Shown piece by piece: positions 17,256 to 25,330 of a DNA stretch of 64,000 nucleotides; the first letter of the stretch is position 1, and each line of letters begins with the position of its first letter. The translations under genes and the position numbers were made by a program. The notes beneath the pieces are model-generated. The model worked only from the letters and a program-made list of their open reading frames with translations. It did not search any database and was not told where the DNA came from. This stretch comes from Nitrospira sp. (GTDB lineage: Bacteria > Nitrospirota > Nitrospiria > Nitrospirales > Nitrospiraceae). The stretch is taken from positions 248,001-312,000 of the forward strand of contig JAFEBH010000009.1 in NCBI GenBank assembly GCA_018242765.1, written 5' to 3'.

Positions 17256-18257
17256 ATGGCAGTGAGCCAGGATGCGACGGATTGTTTCATTCCTTGTAAT
17301 CTCTGCGGTGGGACCGATGTCGCGATTCTTTCTACCAGAAGTCGAAGCGGGAACCCGTTACGAACCGTCATTTGCCGAGTCTGTGGCCTCGTCTGGTCAG
17401 ATCCGCGCCCACATGATGCCAGACGGTTTTATGAAGAACAGTACCGCCTTGCGTATAAGCATACCTACAGTCCCAAGCCGAAACATGTCTTGCGTGCCGG
17501 CAAGGTCGCCCTTTCACGGTTTGGGAAGATCGAACGGCTATTGTCGAGTCGGAAAGCAGTGCTTGATGTCGGCACTGGGGGTGGAGAATTCGCCTATTTG
17601 CTGCAATCGCTGGGGCACGCGGTCAATGGGATCGAGCCGAATCGGGGGTATGCTGACCATTCGATACAACAATATGGGCTGACGGTTCAAGTTGGGTTTG
17701 TCCAAGACGCGACATTTGCTTCGGCCTCGTTTGATGTCGTGACGATCTGGCATGTTCTTGAACATACGGAAGACCCAGGCTTCATCCTGGCGCGCCTCCG
17801 TTCTTGGTTGAAACCCGAGGGGGTGCTTGTTGTAGAGGTGCCGAATGTGGAGGCGACTTGTCAGGCGCCTCGCAGTACGTTCCATGAAGCCCACCTTTAC
17901 AATTTCAATGTCGTGTCATTGCGCCGGTTGGCCAAAAAGCAGGGGTTGTATGAAACCTCGCATCTCATCTCCCAGGATGGGGGGAACATCACGATGTTTT
18001 TTACTCAAACAGCGCCCCTGCTCGCCGATCAGTTCTCCGCCGTGATTCCTGGAAATTATGAGTGGATCTCTCGAATCGTGAGCCAGCACAGCATGCTGCG
18101 GCATCACCTCAGCCCCGCTCCGTATGTGCGCGCGTGGCAACGCCTCTGTCGATCGCTTGAAGAGCAGCGTGAGACGGCAGTCCTAGGCAGCGGGAAAGCG
18201 ATACTCGATGAACTCTATGCCCCTCAGGTGCGGATCCGTTCTCACCTATGTGCATGA
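17256..18257 (+). CDS. Class I SAM-dependent methyltransferase with N-terminal zinc ribbon
   Basis: The start ATG has GGGAGGA seven bases upstream, better than the more upstream in-frame codons. The 333-aa protein begins with two CxxC pairs (CNLCGG and CRVCG) forming a zinc ribbon. A Rossmann methyltransferase follows with LDVGTGGGEFAYLL (SAM motif I), a GIEPN acidic motif and IWHVLEHTEDP. The C-terminal 100 residues resemble the tail of sugar C-methyltransferase-type proteins. The position among core genes suggests action on a sugar or core residue; the substrate is unknown. Confidence 0.82.
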   Translation: MAVSQDATDCFIPCNLCGGTDVAILSTRSRSGNPLRTVICRVCGLVWSDPRPHDARRFYEEQYRLAYKHTYSPKPKHVLRAGKVALSRFGKIERLLSSRKAVLDVGTGGGEFAYLLQSLGHAVNGIEPNRGYADHSIQQYGLTVQVGFVQDATFASASFDVVTIWHVLEHTEDPGFILARLRSWLKPEGVLVVEVPNVEATCQAPRSTFHEAHLYNFNVVSLRRLAKKQGLYETSHLISQDGGNITMFFTQTAPLLADQFSAVIPGNYEWISRIVSQHSMLRHHLSPAPYVRAWQRLCRSLEEQRETAVLGSGKAILDELYAPQVRIRSHLCA

Positions 18258-18346
18258 AGAGAAATGGTTTGGGCACGGATGAGGGACCCGCATTTTGACG
18301 TAGTACCCCGATACTGTCCCAGCTGCGTAGCCAGGGAGGTTGTCCG

Positions 18347-19420
18347 GTGTCACCTGTCAAATCTTTCGGTGCCTCTTCCTCCGTACTCTGGGATACTGCC
18401 CGTATTCTTCTGATTAAGCCGAGTTCACTGGGAGATATCGTCCATACGTTCCCGGTGGTGTCGGCAATGAAAGCGCAGTGGCCTGGGGCGCACCTGACGT
18501 GGGTGGTGAAACGTCAATGGGCTGAGCTTGTCCGGCGAGCGGAAGGGGTTGATCGTGTCTGGCCCATGGACATGACGGTGAGTGGTTGGCTGCGGGAAGG
18601 ACTCGCGCTTAGGGCGGAGCGCTTTGACCTCGCAATCGATTTGCAAGGATTGTTTCGAAGTGGCGTCTTGGCGTGGTTCAGTGGGGCACCGATACGAGTC
18701 GGGTTTGCGAATGGACGCGAGGGAAGTCCTTGGTTCTACACCGACCGCGTTCCGGTTGCGAACTCCGATGTTCATGCGGTCGATCGATATCTCTCTCTGG
18801 TGGATGCCTTGGGGGTGAGATGTCCTGAGAAACGTCGGTTTCAGTTTACGTTCCAGGACGAGGATGTCGCGACTGTTCGAGCAATCTGCCGTCGTCACGG
18901 TTTTCCCGTGGACCGGCCATGGATTGCAATGAATATTGGAGCGCGGTGGCCGACGAAGCGATGGCCGCTGACGGCGTTCGCTGCGGTTCTGGATCAACTG
19001 CACGAGTCGTATCGTGAACCGGTCGTGATCATCGGAAGTTCGGAGGAACGTCTGTATGCGAATCAGCTCCGAACTCTGACAGCAAGTCCGTTTATCGATT
19101 TGTGTGGGGAGATCCCGTTGGGATGTTTGCCTGCGCTGCTTTCGACGGCATCCGCAATGATTACGAACGATTCCGGGCCGATGCATGTCGCGTCGGCACT
19201 GGGGGTCCCTGTGGTTGCGATGTTCGGACCGACCAGTGCGGTTCGGACCGGACCCTATGGGGGCGGCCATTCCGTATTGACCGGTCAGGTTCCATGCAGC
19301 CCCTGTTTCAGCCGTGTCTGTCGACATGTTCCAGAATTGGAATGTCTTCATCGTATTACGCCGACTCATGTGGTTGATGCCATTCGTCCGCAGTTAATGG
19401 CTCACGTCCCATGCCAATGA
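18347..19420 (+). CDS. waaC: Lipopolysaccharide heptosyltransferase I-like (GT9)
   Basis: 357-aa GT9 protein: ILLIKPSSLGDIVHTFPVVSA near the N-terminus is the classic WaaC-type start, with WPGAHLTWVVKRQWAEL after it. C-terminal donor-binding motifs are NIGARWPTKRWP and TNDSGPMHVASALGVPVVAMFGPT. WaaC adds the first heptose to Kdo. Assignment to WaaC rather than another GT9 rests on the start motif and on its place after waaA and the waaF fusion. GTG start; the stop overlaps the next GT9 by ten bases. Confidence 0.85.
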   Translation: MSPVKSFGASSSVLWDTARILLIKPSSLGDIVHTFPVVSAMKAQWPGAHLTWVVKRQWAELVRRAEGVDRVWPMDMTVSGWLREGLALRAERFDLAIDLQGLFRSGVLAWFSGAPIRVGFANGREGSPWFYTDRVPVANSDVHAVDRYLSLVDALGVRCPEKRRFQFTFQDEDVATVRAICRRHGFPVDRPWIAMNIGARWPTKRWPLTAFAAVLDQLHESYREPVVIIGSSEERLYANQLRTLTASPFIDLCGEIPLGCLPALLSTASAMITNDSGPMHVASALGVPVVAMFGPTSAVRTGPYGGGHSVLTGQVPCSPCFSRVCRHVPELECLHRITPTHVVDAIRPQLMAHVPCQ

Positions 19421-20436
19421 ACGTCTTGATCGTTCGCCCGGATGGGATCGGTGATGTCCTCTTGTCGCTCCCCGTGGCGACGCAACTCCGGCAACTCGTA
19501 CCAGGTGTCAAGGTTGAGTTCTTAACCAGCCCTACCGTGGCGCCCCTGCTTGAACACCATCCTGATGTGGATGGTGTTCGCACCATTCGTCTGACGGATC
19601 CGTTGGCGGAGCTCCGTCGTGCATTTTCCCAGGGAGTTGAGGTCGCGGTGTTTCTCAAACCGTTTCGTCGACTGATGTGGGCAGCCTGGTTGGCGCGAGT
19701 GCCGATTCGAATTGCGACAGGCTATCGTTGGTATAGCCTCTTGGCGAATCGGCGCATCTACGAACATCGCAGTGAATTTTCAAAGCATGAATCAGTGTAC
19801 AACGTTGAGATGCTGAGAGGCCTGGGCTTGACTCCCCAAACGGTTCAACCTCCTGCTCTGTTCGTGACGGAGCATGAGCGAGCGATCGGGGCATCTTATT
19901 GGGCGAATTTGCCCAGCCCACGAGTTGTGGTCCATCCGGGAGCTCTCTCTGCACGTCGATGGCGGCCGGAGCGTTACCGAGACTTGGCAGTGAAATTGGC
20001 GGAAATCGGGTATGGTGTACTGTTGACTGGCAGTGAGTCGGAACAAAAACAATTCGAACCATATCTCCTACCTGCTCCGCAGATTCCTGCCGAGATCAAG
20101 AATGGTATGGGACAACTATCACTCCGCCAACTTATGGCAGTGATCGCCAACGCTCATGTGGTCGTTTCTGGAGCCACGGGACCAGCTCACATGGCAGCAG
20201 CTCTAGGCATTCCCACGGTCAGCCTGTTTGATCCTCGACGAAACAATTTGCCTGTGAGATGGAAGCCTCTTGGGACGGGAGTTGTCCTACGTCCCGATGT
20301 CCCTACCTGTGATAAATGTATCGGCGAAGTCTGCTCATATTGGGATTGTCTTGATCGAGTGACGGTTGACACGGTGATGGCTGCCGTCAGGCAAGTAATT
20401 GGTGCTGCTTCAGCTCTCGTCATCCACCACGTGTGA
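19411..20436 (+). CDS. GT9 glycosyltransferase (heptosyltransferase family)
   Basis: 341 aa, MNVLIVRPDGIGDVLLSLPVATQLRQ at the start split over the beta-alpha unit typical of GT9. The C-terminal half contains VVHPGALSARRWRPE, SGATGPAHMAAALGIPTVSLFDP and a late Cys-rich segment CDKCIGEVCSYWDC. It overlaps the waaC-like gene, so the three GT9 enzymes of this block probably build the inner core in sequence. The exact acceptor is unknown. It is the last gene before a regulatory gap. Confidence 0.85.
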   Translation: MPMNVLIVRPDGIGDVLLSLPVATQLRQLVPGVKVEFLTSPTVAPLLEHHPDVDGVRTIRLTDPLAELRRAFSQGVEVAVFLKPFRRLMWAAWLARVPIRIATGYRWYSLLANRRIYEHRSEFSKHESVYNVEMLRGLGLTPQTVQPPALFVTEHERAIGASYWANLPSPRVVVHPGALSARRWRPERYRDLAVKLAEIGYGVLLTGSESEQKQFEPYLLPAPQIPAEIKNGMGQLSLRQLMAVIANAHVVVSGATGPAHMAAALGIPTVSLFDPRRNNLPVRWKPLGTGVVLRPDVPTCDKCIGEVCSYWDCLDRVTVDTVMAAVRQVIGAASALVIHHV

Positions 20437-20480
20437 GGTTAAGGATTGGGGCAGGGCATGATCGGTTCTAGGTAGTGGCC

Positions 20481-20509
20481 TTGACTCCATTATTTGTATA
20501 TGTTCATAT
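20481..20509 (+). promoter_or_regulatory. Candidate promoter with overlapping palindrome upstream of the MarR-type regulator
   Basis: TTGACT at 20481-20486 matches the -35 consensus in five of six positions. Seventeen bases later lies the A+T-rich TCATAT, a weak -10. The sequence ATATG-TT-CATAT (20498-20509) is an inverted repeat with a two-base centre that covers the -10 position, where a MarR-type repressor could act on its own gene 32 bases downstream. The promoter and the binding site are inferred from sequence only. Confidence 0.4.
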
Positions 20510-20541
20510 CCTGAACGAGCAGCAAGCGAATTCATAACTCT

Positions 20542-21129
20542 ATGAATCTCCGAGGCCAACGAGATCTGCTCTTGCTGACCGAGGTGGAGCGCGATGGTGG
20601 GATCACCCAGCGGTCCCTTGCCGTCAAGCTCGGGGTCGCGTTGGGGCTCACGAATCAGTATTTGAAACGATTGGTGCGGAACGGATACATCACCATTTCC
20701 ACGGTCCCCTCCCACCGTGTTCGATACGTGTTGACGCCACAAGGGTTTGCCGAGAAATCGAGGCTGACGTCTCTTCACCTGGAGTATGCACTGTCCTATT
20801 ATCGCGATATGCGCGCGCGACTTCGAGAAACACTGTCGTACGTAGCTCGAAATGGAATGAAACGAGTCGTCATCTATGGAACCGGTGAACTTGCGGAGAT
20901 GGCGTATCTGTCGCTCCGCGAGATGCAGATGACGTTGGTCGGGTTTGTGGATGATGGACGGCAGGAATCATTTCTCTCGTATCCAGTTTGGTCGCTAGAC
21001 GTCTTGTACCAGTGGGAGTTCGACGCGGTGTTGCTGGCAACCATTGATCACTTAGGTGGGTTCTGCACGAAACTCGAACACTATCAGGTCCCAGATAGTA
21101 AGATCATCGCGTTGACGTCGTCGGTGTAA
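20542..21129 (+). CDS. EPS-associated MarR-type winged-helix regulator with C-terminal nucleotide-binding-like domain
   Basis: 195 aa. Residues 1-75 form a winged helix: RDLLLLTEVERDGGITQRSL, then a recognition-helix stretch LGLTNQYLKRLVRNGY and a wing ending YVLTPQGFAEKS. This resembles the small MarR-type regulators found at exopolysaccharide loci. Residues about 105-190 add MKRVVIYGTGELAEMAYLSL and VGFVDDGRQ, like the N-terminal Rossmann part of PglD-type sugar enzymes or CoA/nucleotide-binding folds, so it may sense a sugar nucleotide. It is placed directly before the polysaccharide locus. DNA binding and ligand are inferred. Confidence 0.75.
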   Translation: MNLRGQRDLLLLTEVERDGGITQRSLAVKLGVALGLTNQYLKRLVRNGYITISTVPSHRVRYVLTPQGFAEKSRLTSLHLEYALSYYRDMRARLRETLSYVARNGMKRVVIYGTGELAEMAYLSLREMQMTLVGFVDDGRQESFLSYPVWSLDVLYQWEFDAVLLATIDHLGGFCTKLEHYQVPDSKIIALTSSV

Positions 21130-21310
21130 GCGCGGAAGACGATCGTTTTTTCTTCACTGTAAGTGAGAGGGCGAAGCTGTATCCGTCGGGCGCGCGACGA
21201 GCAGGACTTAAGAGGGATTTTCGAGAGCGGAATGGAAAACAGGAACGCCGGAATCTCTTCTCTGCTGCATCGCGCGGTTCGCGCTTGACCTGTTTGTTGC
21301 GCAGAGACCT

Positions 21311-21718
21311 ATGCCTGTGACCAGATTTGAAGACCTCGAATGTTGGGAAAAACGCCAAGGCTCTCGCGGTCGAACGTTATCAGATCCCCAATAATGGGGA
21401 GTTTGATAAGGATTTCGGTTTCAAGGATCAGGCGAGGAGAGCAGCGGTCTCCATCGCTTCAAATATCGCAGCGGGAAAAGAAAGAGAGACAGTCGCGGAG
21501 TTCATCAGATACTTGTATATTGCGAAAGGGTCGGCAGGTGAGTTGAAAACTCAGGTGCTGATCGCAGCGGACATTGACTAGGTGAGTCAGGAGCGTGCCA
21601 AGGATTGAAGGACGAAGGTCAAGGCTTTTCGCGCCATGCTCGGCGCACTAATCAAGCAAATGATAGCCGGAGCTAAAGTGTGTGCGATGAAACGAGTCGC
21701 ACATCAGGATGTCTCATG
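21311..21718 (+). pseudogene. Decayed four-helix-bundle (23S rRNA intervening-sequence type) protein gene
   Basis: Pieces of this small family appear in three frames. TRFEDLECWEK starts at the ATG; after the run GGGAAAAACG the next frame gives KALAVERYQIPNNGEFDK, then RRAAVSIASNIAAGKERE and FIRYLYIAKGSAGELKTQ. A stop follows at 21579-21581 after IAADID. Further downstream another frame gives MLGALIKQMIAG. An intact member would be about 120 aa, so at least two frameshifts plus a stop have destroyed it. The function of the family is not established, although it is frequent near rRNA and polysaccharide genes. Confidence 0.8.
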
Positions 21719-22249
21719 AATGACCAGACAGACGAGATAAACCAGATGGACCAGGCAGACAATCTCAAATGGTATGCGCTGCGAACGAAGTCCCGTCATG
21801 AGAAGGTGGTGCGCGATCAGTTGGAGAAACAAGGAATCGAACCGTTACTTCCGACTGTCAAGCGGTTGAGCCAATGGAAGGATCGAAAGAAAGAAATCGA
21901 GGTCCCGCTGTTTCCCGGCTATTGTTTCGTGCGGCTTTCCCAACACGAGAAGCTGCCGGCGCAGAAAACGGCAGGCGTCGTCGAAATCGTCGGAAGTGGA
22001 AGTCGGCCCGAACCGATTCCAAACTCAGAAATCGAGGCACTGCGGCGTCTGATGAACAGTGTCCTTCCCTATGATCCGCACCCCTATCTCCATGAAGGCA
22101 TGAAGGTGGAAGTGATTCGTGGTCCTCTTCAGGGAGTGCATGGAATTCTGCTGAGGAAAGAAAAGCGTCATCGGCTTGTGATCGGAGTGCATCTGATTCA
22201 ACAAGCGGCAGCGGTCGAAATCGATATAAACGATGTAGTGGGAGTATAA
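21716..22249 (+). CDS. UpxY/RfaH-type transcription antiterminator (NusG N-terminal family)
   Basis: Specialised NusG paralogue that rides on RNA polymerase and allows read-through of long polysaccharide operons. From the ATG it is 177 aa. The NGN domain begins KWYALRTKSRHEKVVRDQLEKQ and includes FPGYCFVRL; a KOW-type C-terminal part contains GMKVEVIRGPLQGVHGILL. The first 15 residues (NDQTDEINQMDQ) are low-complexity, so the true start might be the Met of MDQADNLKWYAL. Position at the head of the polysaccharide genes supports the role. Its target leader element was not recognised. Confidence 0.88.
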   Translation: MNDQTDEINQMDQADNLKWYALRTKSRHEKVVRDQLEKQGIEPLLPTVKRLSQWKDRKKEIEVPLFPGYCFVRLSQHEKLPAQKTAGVVEIVGSGSRPEPIPNSEIEALRRLMNSVLPYDPHPYLHEGMKVEVIRGPLQGVHGILLRKEKRHRLVIGVHLIQQAAAVEIDINDVVGV

Positions 22250-22290
22250 GCACCCGAATTGCTCCAGATCGTGGAGGTAGAGGAGTCGAC

Positions 22291-22767
22291 ATGAATGCGT
22301 CCGAGATTGATTCCATGTACGGGAGTACCGTTGTGGAAGGGATGAGGGTACGAGCGGGAGTCGGAGTGGTCGTTCGCGGGCAAGATGACACCATCCTCCT
22401 GGAAAAGCGTCGTGATTGTGGTTGGTGGGGACTGCCTGGAGGAAGGGTGGAGCCGGGAGAGTCGCTTGTCGAGGCTGCCGTACGGGAAGTGCGTGAAGAG
22501 ACGGGTCTCACCGTGGAGGTGACGCATCTCATCGGTGTGTATTCAAGCCCACAAGGTCGTATCGTCACGTATCCGGATAATGGCGATGTTGTTCAACTCA
22601 TTGATGTGGTCATTGGCGCACGAGTGCTATCCGGTCAAGTTATCTGCAGCCAGGAGAGTGAAGAGGTCCGTTTCTTTTCTCCATCTCAATTTCCAGAACA
22701 GATTGTGCCTCCAGCTCGGCAACCACTCGCCGACGCCTTGGAAGGCCGACGCGGATTATTGAGATAG
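22291..22767 (+). CDS. Nudix hydrolase
   Basis: 158 aa with a complete Nudix box, GRVEPGESLVEAAVREVREE followed by TGL (residues about 51-73), the Mg-binding and catalytic glutamates all present. The family hydrolyses nucleoside diphosphates linked to another group. In this setting candidates are nucleotide sugars or oxidised nucleotides. The box alone does not fix the substrate. It begins 41 bases after the antiterminator gene and 13 bases before the flippase. Confidence 0.88.
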   Translation: MNASEIDSMYGSTVVEGMRVRAGVGVVVRGQDDTILLEKRRDCGWWGLPGGRVEPGESLVEAAVREVREETGLTVEVTHLIGVYSSPQGRIVTYPDNGDVVQLIDVVIGARVLSGQVICSQESEEVRFFSPSQFPEQIVPPARQPLADALEGRRGLLR

Positions 22768-22780
22768 GATTGATGCGTCA

Positions 22781-24238
22781 ATGACACCATTTCGTGTTCT
22801 TGTCATGCTCGGTCTGGGAAGAGGCTTCCAAGTACTTGCGGGATTAATTACGATTAAAATTGCGACGACGATGTTGTCACCCGGTGAGCTGGGAAGCATG
22901 AACCAGGTGATGAGTCTGGCTATTCTCGGGACCTCCGCCTTGCTGCTCCCTCTCGCTGCGTACATTGTTCGTGGTTGTTTGGATTGGATCGATGCCGGTG
23001 TCTTAACCCAACGGCTTGGTGCGTATCTGCGTATTGTCTTAGCCGTTGCGGTAGGACTTGGTTCGGTAGCGTGGGTCATGCAGAGTCACTTCTCGATGGT
23101 CTTGGGGATGACCCCGGTTTGGGTTGCGGGTTTGGTCGCGCTCTATACGCTGGGGTTTGCACTTCAGACGATGGGGACCTCAGGGCTCAACCTGATAGGG
23201 CGTCGCTTTCTATATGTGCTGTTTGGGAATATTGCCGCATGGGGAGGTCTCTTCTTCGCGATATGGTGGTCAACCTACCAGACGGGCCCAGAGGTGTGGC
23301 TACTTGGAGTCTTTTGCGGATTTCTTCTCTCGTCTCTTTCCTATGTGATTTTTGAGCGTTATACAAGAACGTCCGTTTCTACGCATGCCTCTCCTCTGCA
23401 CAGTGTGCTCCCGTTCGATTGGTGGACCCTGATCATGTTTGTGGGGCCACAAGCTGTGGCATTTGTATTTTGGTGGATCCAATCCCAGAGTTATCGCTTT
23501 ATTCTCAGTTGGGTGGCGGACATTACGACAGTCGGCTTGTTTGCGGCAGGGTATATGATCTGTTCAATGCCGATGCAGACGTTCGAAAACCTTTTTAATG
23601 AGTTTTACAGCCCAACGTTGTTTCGAGCGCTGAAGGGACAGGATGCTGAGGGCATCGCACGGGCTTGGAGCGCCTATGCGGCGGCCTACATTCCAGCCGT
23701 CATTCTGTTCGGCGCGTTTTTGGTCGGAAACGCAACCTTCATGGTGAAACTCCTCTTAGGCGAACAGTTTCAAGTGATCGCGTCGATCCTCATCTGGCCC
23801 GCGCTGACGGAGACATTTCGGGCCATGTCTTCGACGTTACACCAGCTCGGTTTGGCGAAGGTCGATATGACAGTCACTATCTATCCCCTTATGATGGGGG
23901 CGCTTCTGGCTCCGATGCTCGTGTACGTTCTGGCGTCCTATGAGCCCCTTCTAGGGACGGCGCTGGCGCTTCTGATGGCAGGAGTCGTCGTATTTATGAT
24001 GGCCATCCCGATTAGTTGTCGAGCGCTACCGATTGCCTGGCCTGTTCGAAGGATTCTCTACGCGGTGGCCCTCGGGCTCCCGTTATGCTTCCTGGGATGG
24101 ATCATGACTGCAGGGTTTGGAGACCTGTCAGCCGGTAAGGCCGCCGTCGCTCTTCTGATTTCTGGATTGACGATGACGATGTTTCAGTATCTGATGGCAA
24201 AGGAATGGCTTCATCAGGTCGTGTGGAAAAACGCATGA
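22781..24238 (+). CDS. Oligosaccharide flippase-like membrane protein (Wzx/MATE-type)
   Basis: 485-aa integral membrane protein with about 12-14 hydrophobic segments in even spacing and few charged residues. It opens RVLVMLGLGRGFQVLAGLITIKIATTML followed by LGSMNQVMSLAIL. The layout fits the polysaccharide transporter family that flips undecaprenyl-linked oligosaccharides. No soluble domain is present. The locus also has an ABC exporter further on, so two export routes are encoded. The name is by topology and context rather than a diagnostic motif. Confidence 0.78.
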   Translation: MTPFRVLVMLGLGRGFQVLAGLITIKIATTMLSPGELGSMNQVMSLAILGTSALLLPLAAYIVRGCLDWIDAGVLTQRLGAYLRIVLAVAVGLGSVAWVMQSHFSMVLGMTPVWVAGLVALYTLGFALQTMGTSGLNLIGRRFLYVLFGNIAAWGGLFFAIWWSTYQTGPEVWLLGVFCGFLLSSLSYVIFERYTRTSVSTHASPLHSVLPFDWWTLIMFVGPQAVAFVFWWIQSQSYRFILSWVADITTVGLFAAGYMICSMPMQTFENLFNEFYSPTLFRALKGQDAEGIARAWSAYAAAYIPAVILFGAFLVGNATFMVKLLLGEQFQVIASILIWPALTETFRAMSSTLHQLGLAKVDMTVTIYPLMMGALLAPMLVYVLASYEPLLGTALALLMAGVVVFMMAIPISCRALPIAWPVRRILYAVALGLPLCFLGWIMTAGFGDLSAGKAAVALLISGLTMTMFQYLMAKEWLHQVVWKNA

Positions 24239-25239
24239 AGACGCCAGGGCTTGTCACGATCATGGTGCCGGTTCTCAACGGGGAACTGTTTCTTCCGTTG
24301 GCGCTGGAGTCCCTGCTGGTGCAGGACTACGCACAGTTTGAGATTGTGATTCTTGATAATCAGTCCACGGACCGGACGCCTGAGATTTGTCGCGAGTATG
24401 CACGCCGCGATACGCGGGTGAAGTATGTGCCCGATACCATCAATCGTATTTCGCACGATGCCGCAAACCACCTGGCTACCTTCATTACCGGTGAGTTCTG
24501 CATGATTGCTTGCGATGATGATCTGTGGGAACCGAATTTTCTGGGGACTCTAGTCAGGTATCTTCAGCGTCATCCCGGGGTCGGGTTGGTCTTTTCTAAC
24601 GCGTGCTATGTGGATGTTTACGGTCATCGAGGGGGTCAGCGGTTGTTGGCCGGTCGCCATCTATATAAGAAGGAGGATTCCGCCTTCAGAAATGTATGGC
24701 GTTACCTCGGACAACGTCGGGTGGTCCCGACAATTTTCGGGGTCTATCGGAGTGAGGCGTATTTGGCGGCACTACCGTTCGATACATTCGACGAAACCAT
24801 TGCCGACGTGGATAATCTTTTTCTCATCAAGTTGTTGACCCTGACGAAGGTGCAAGGAATTGATGAGGTTCTTTTTTATTATCGGAATAAGTTCCGTGGG
24901 TTTGACCCGTCCAACGGGAAAAGTTGGTCTTCTTCCTGGTCATTCTACGCGGGACACCAGTGGAGGTTTCTCCGAAAAATCCTCACCGTGGTCGATCATT
25001 CACCGCTTCCCAATGCCGAACAGCTCTTACTTCGTATTCGTTCGTGCTATACATTCGTTGCCGTCGTGTCATTCTTGCGAATCAGGTCTACCATAGGAAC
25101 GGTCTTGGTTCGACTGAAGGTTCGGGAAGGACCTTCGATCGTGAAAGATGTTCACACTGAAATTCGTTCATCGGCCTTGCAAGCAGCTCATGGTGACGCT
25201 AAAGGAGCCAGTGATACCAATGTCACCTTCAAAATTTAA
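24235..25239 (+). CDS. Family 2 glycosyltransferase
   Basis: GT-A inverting glycosyltransferase. It starts MKTPGLVTIMVPVLNGELFL by an ATGA overlap with the flippase stop; an ATG 30 bases upstream would add ten residues inside the flippase gene. Key elements are VILDNQSTDRTPEI, the metal-binding region ACDDDLWEPNFLG near residue 93 and DNLFLIKLL. 334 aa with a helical C-terminal tail. The acceptor and donor are unknown. Last gene before the promoter-like A+T-rich gap. Confidence 0.85.
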   Translation: MKTPGLVTIMVPVLNGELFLPLALESLLVQDYAQFEIVILDNQSTDRTPEICREYARRDTRVKYVPDTINRISHDAANHLATFITGEFCMIACDDDLWEPNFLGTLVRYLQRHPGVGLVFSNACYVDVYGHRGGQRLLAGRHLYKKEDSAFRNVWRYLGQRRVVPTIFGVYRSEAYLAALPFDTFDETIADVDNLFLIKLLTLTKVQGIDEVLFYYRNKFRGFDPSNGKSWSSSWSFYAGHQWRFLRKILTVVDHSPLPNAEQLLLRIRSCYTFVAVVSFLRIRSTIGTVLVRLKVREGPSIVKDVHTEIRSSALQAAHGDAKGASDTNVTFKI

Positions 25240-25257
25240 AATTAGCAAACCTAAATA

Positions 25258-25286
25258 TTGTAAAATTCGTCAAAGTATAGGATAAC
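25258..25286 (+). promoter_or_regulatory. Candidate sigma-70 promoter before the sugar cassette
   Basis: TTGTAA (25258-25263) and GATAAC (25281-25286) are separated by exactly 17 bases, each matching four of six consensus positions. The 91-base gap around it is unusually A+T-rich for this window. It would drive the radical SAM gene, whose start lies 45 bases downstream. Inferred from sequence only. Confidence 0.4.
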
Positions 25287-25330
25287 ACGAACGATGATTC
25301 CCCGACTCTACGAGTCACGGACCGATACCG

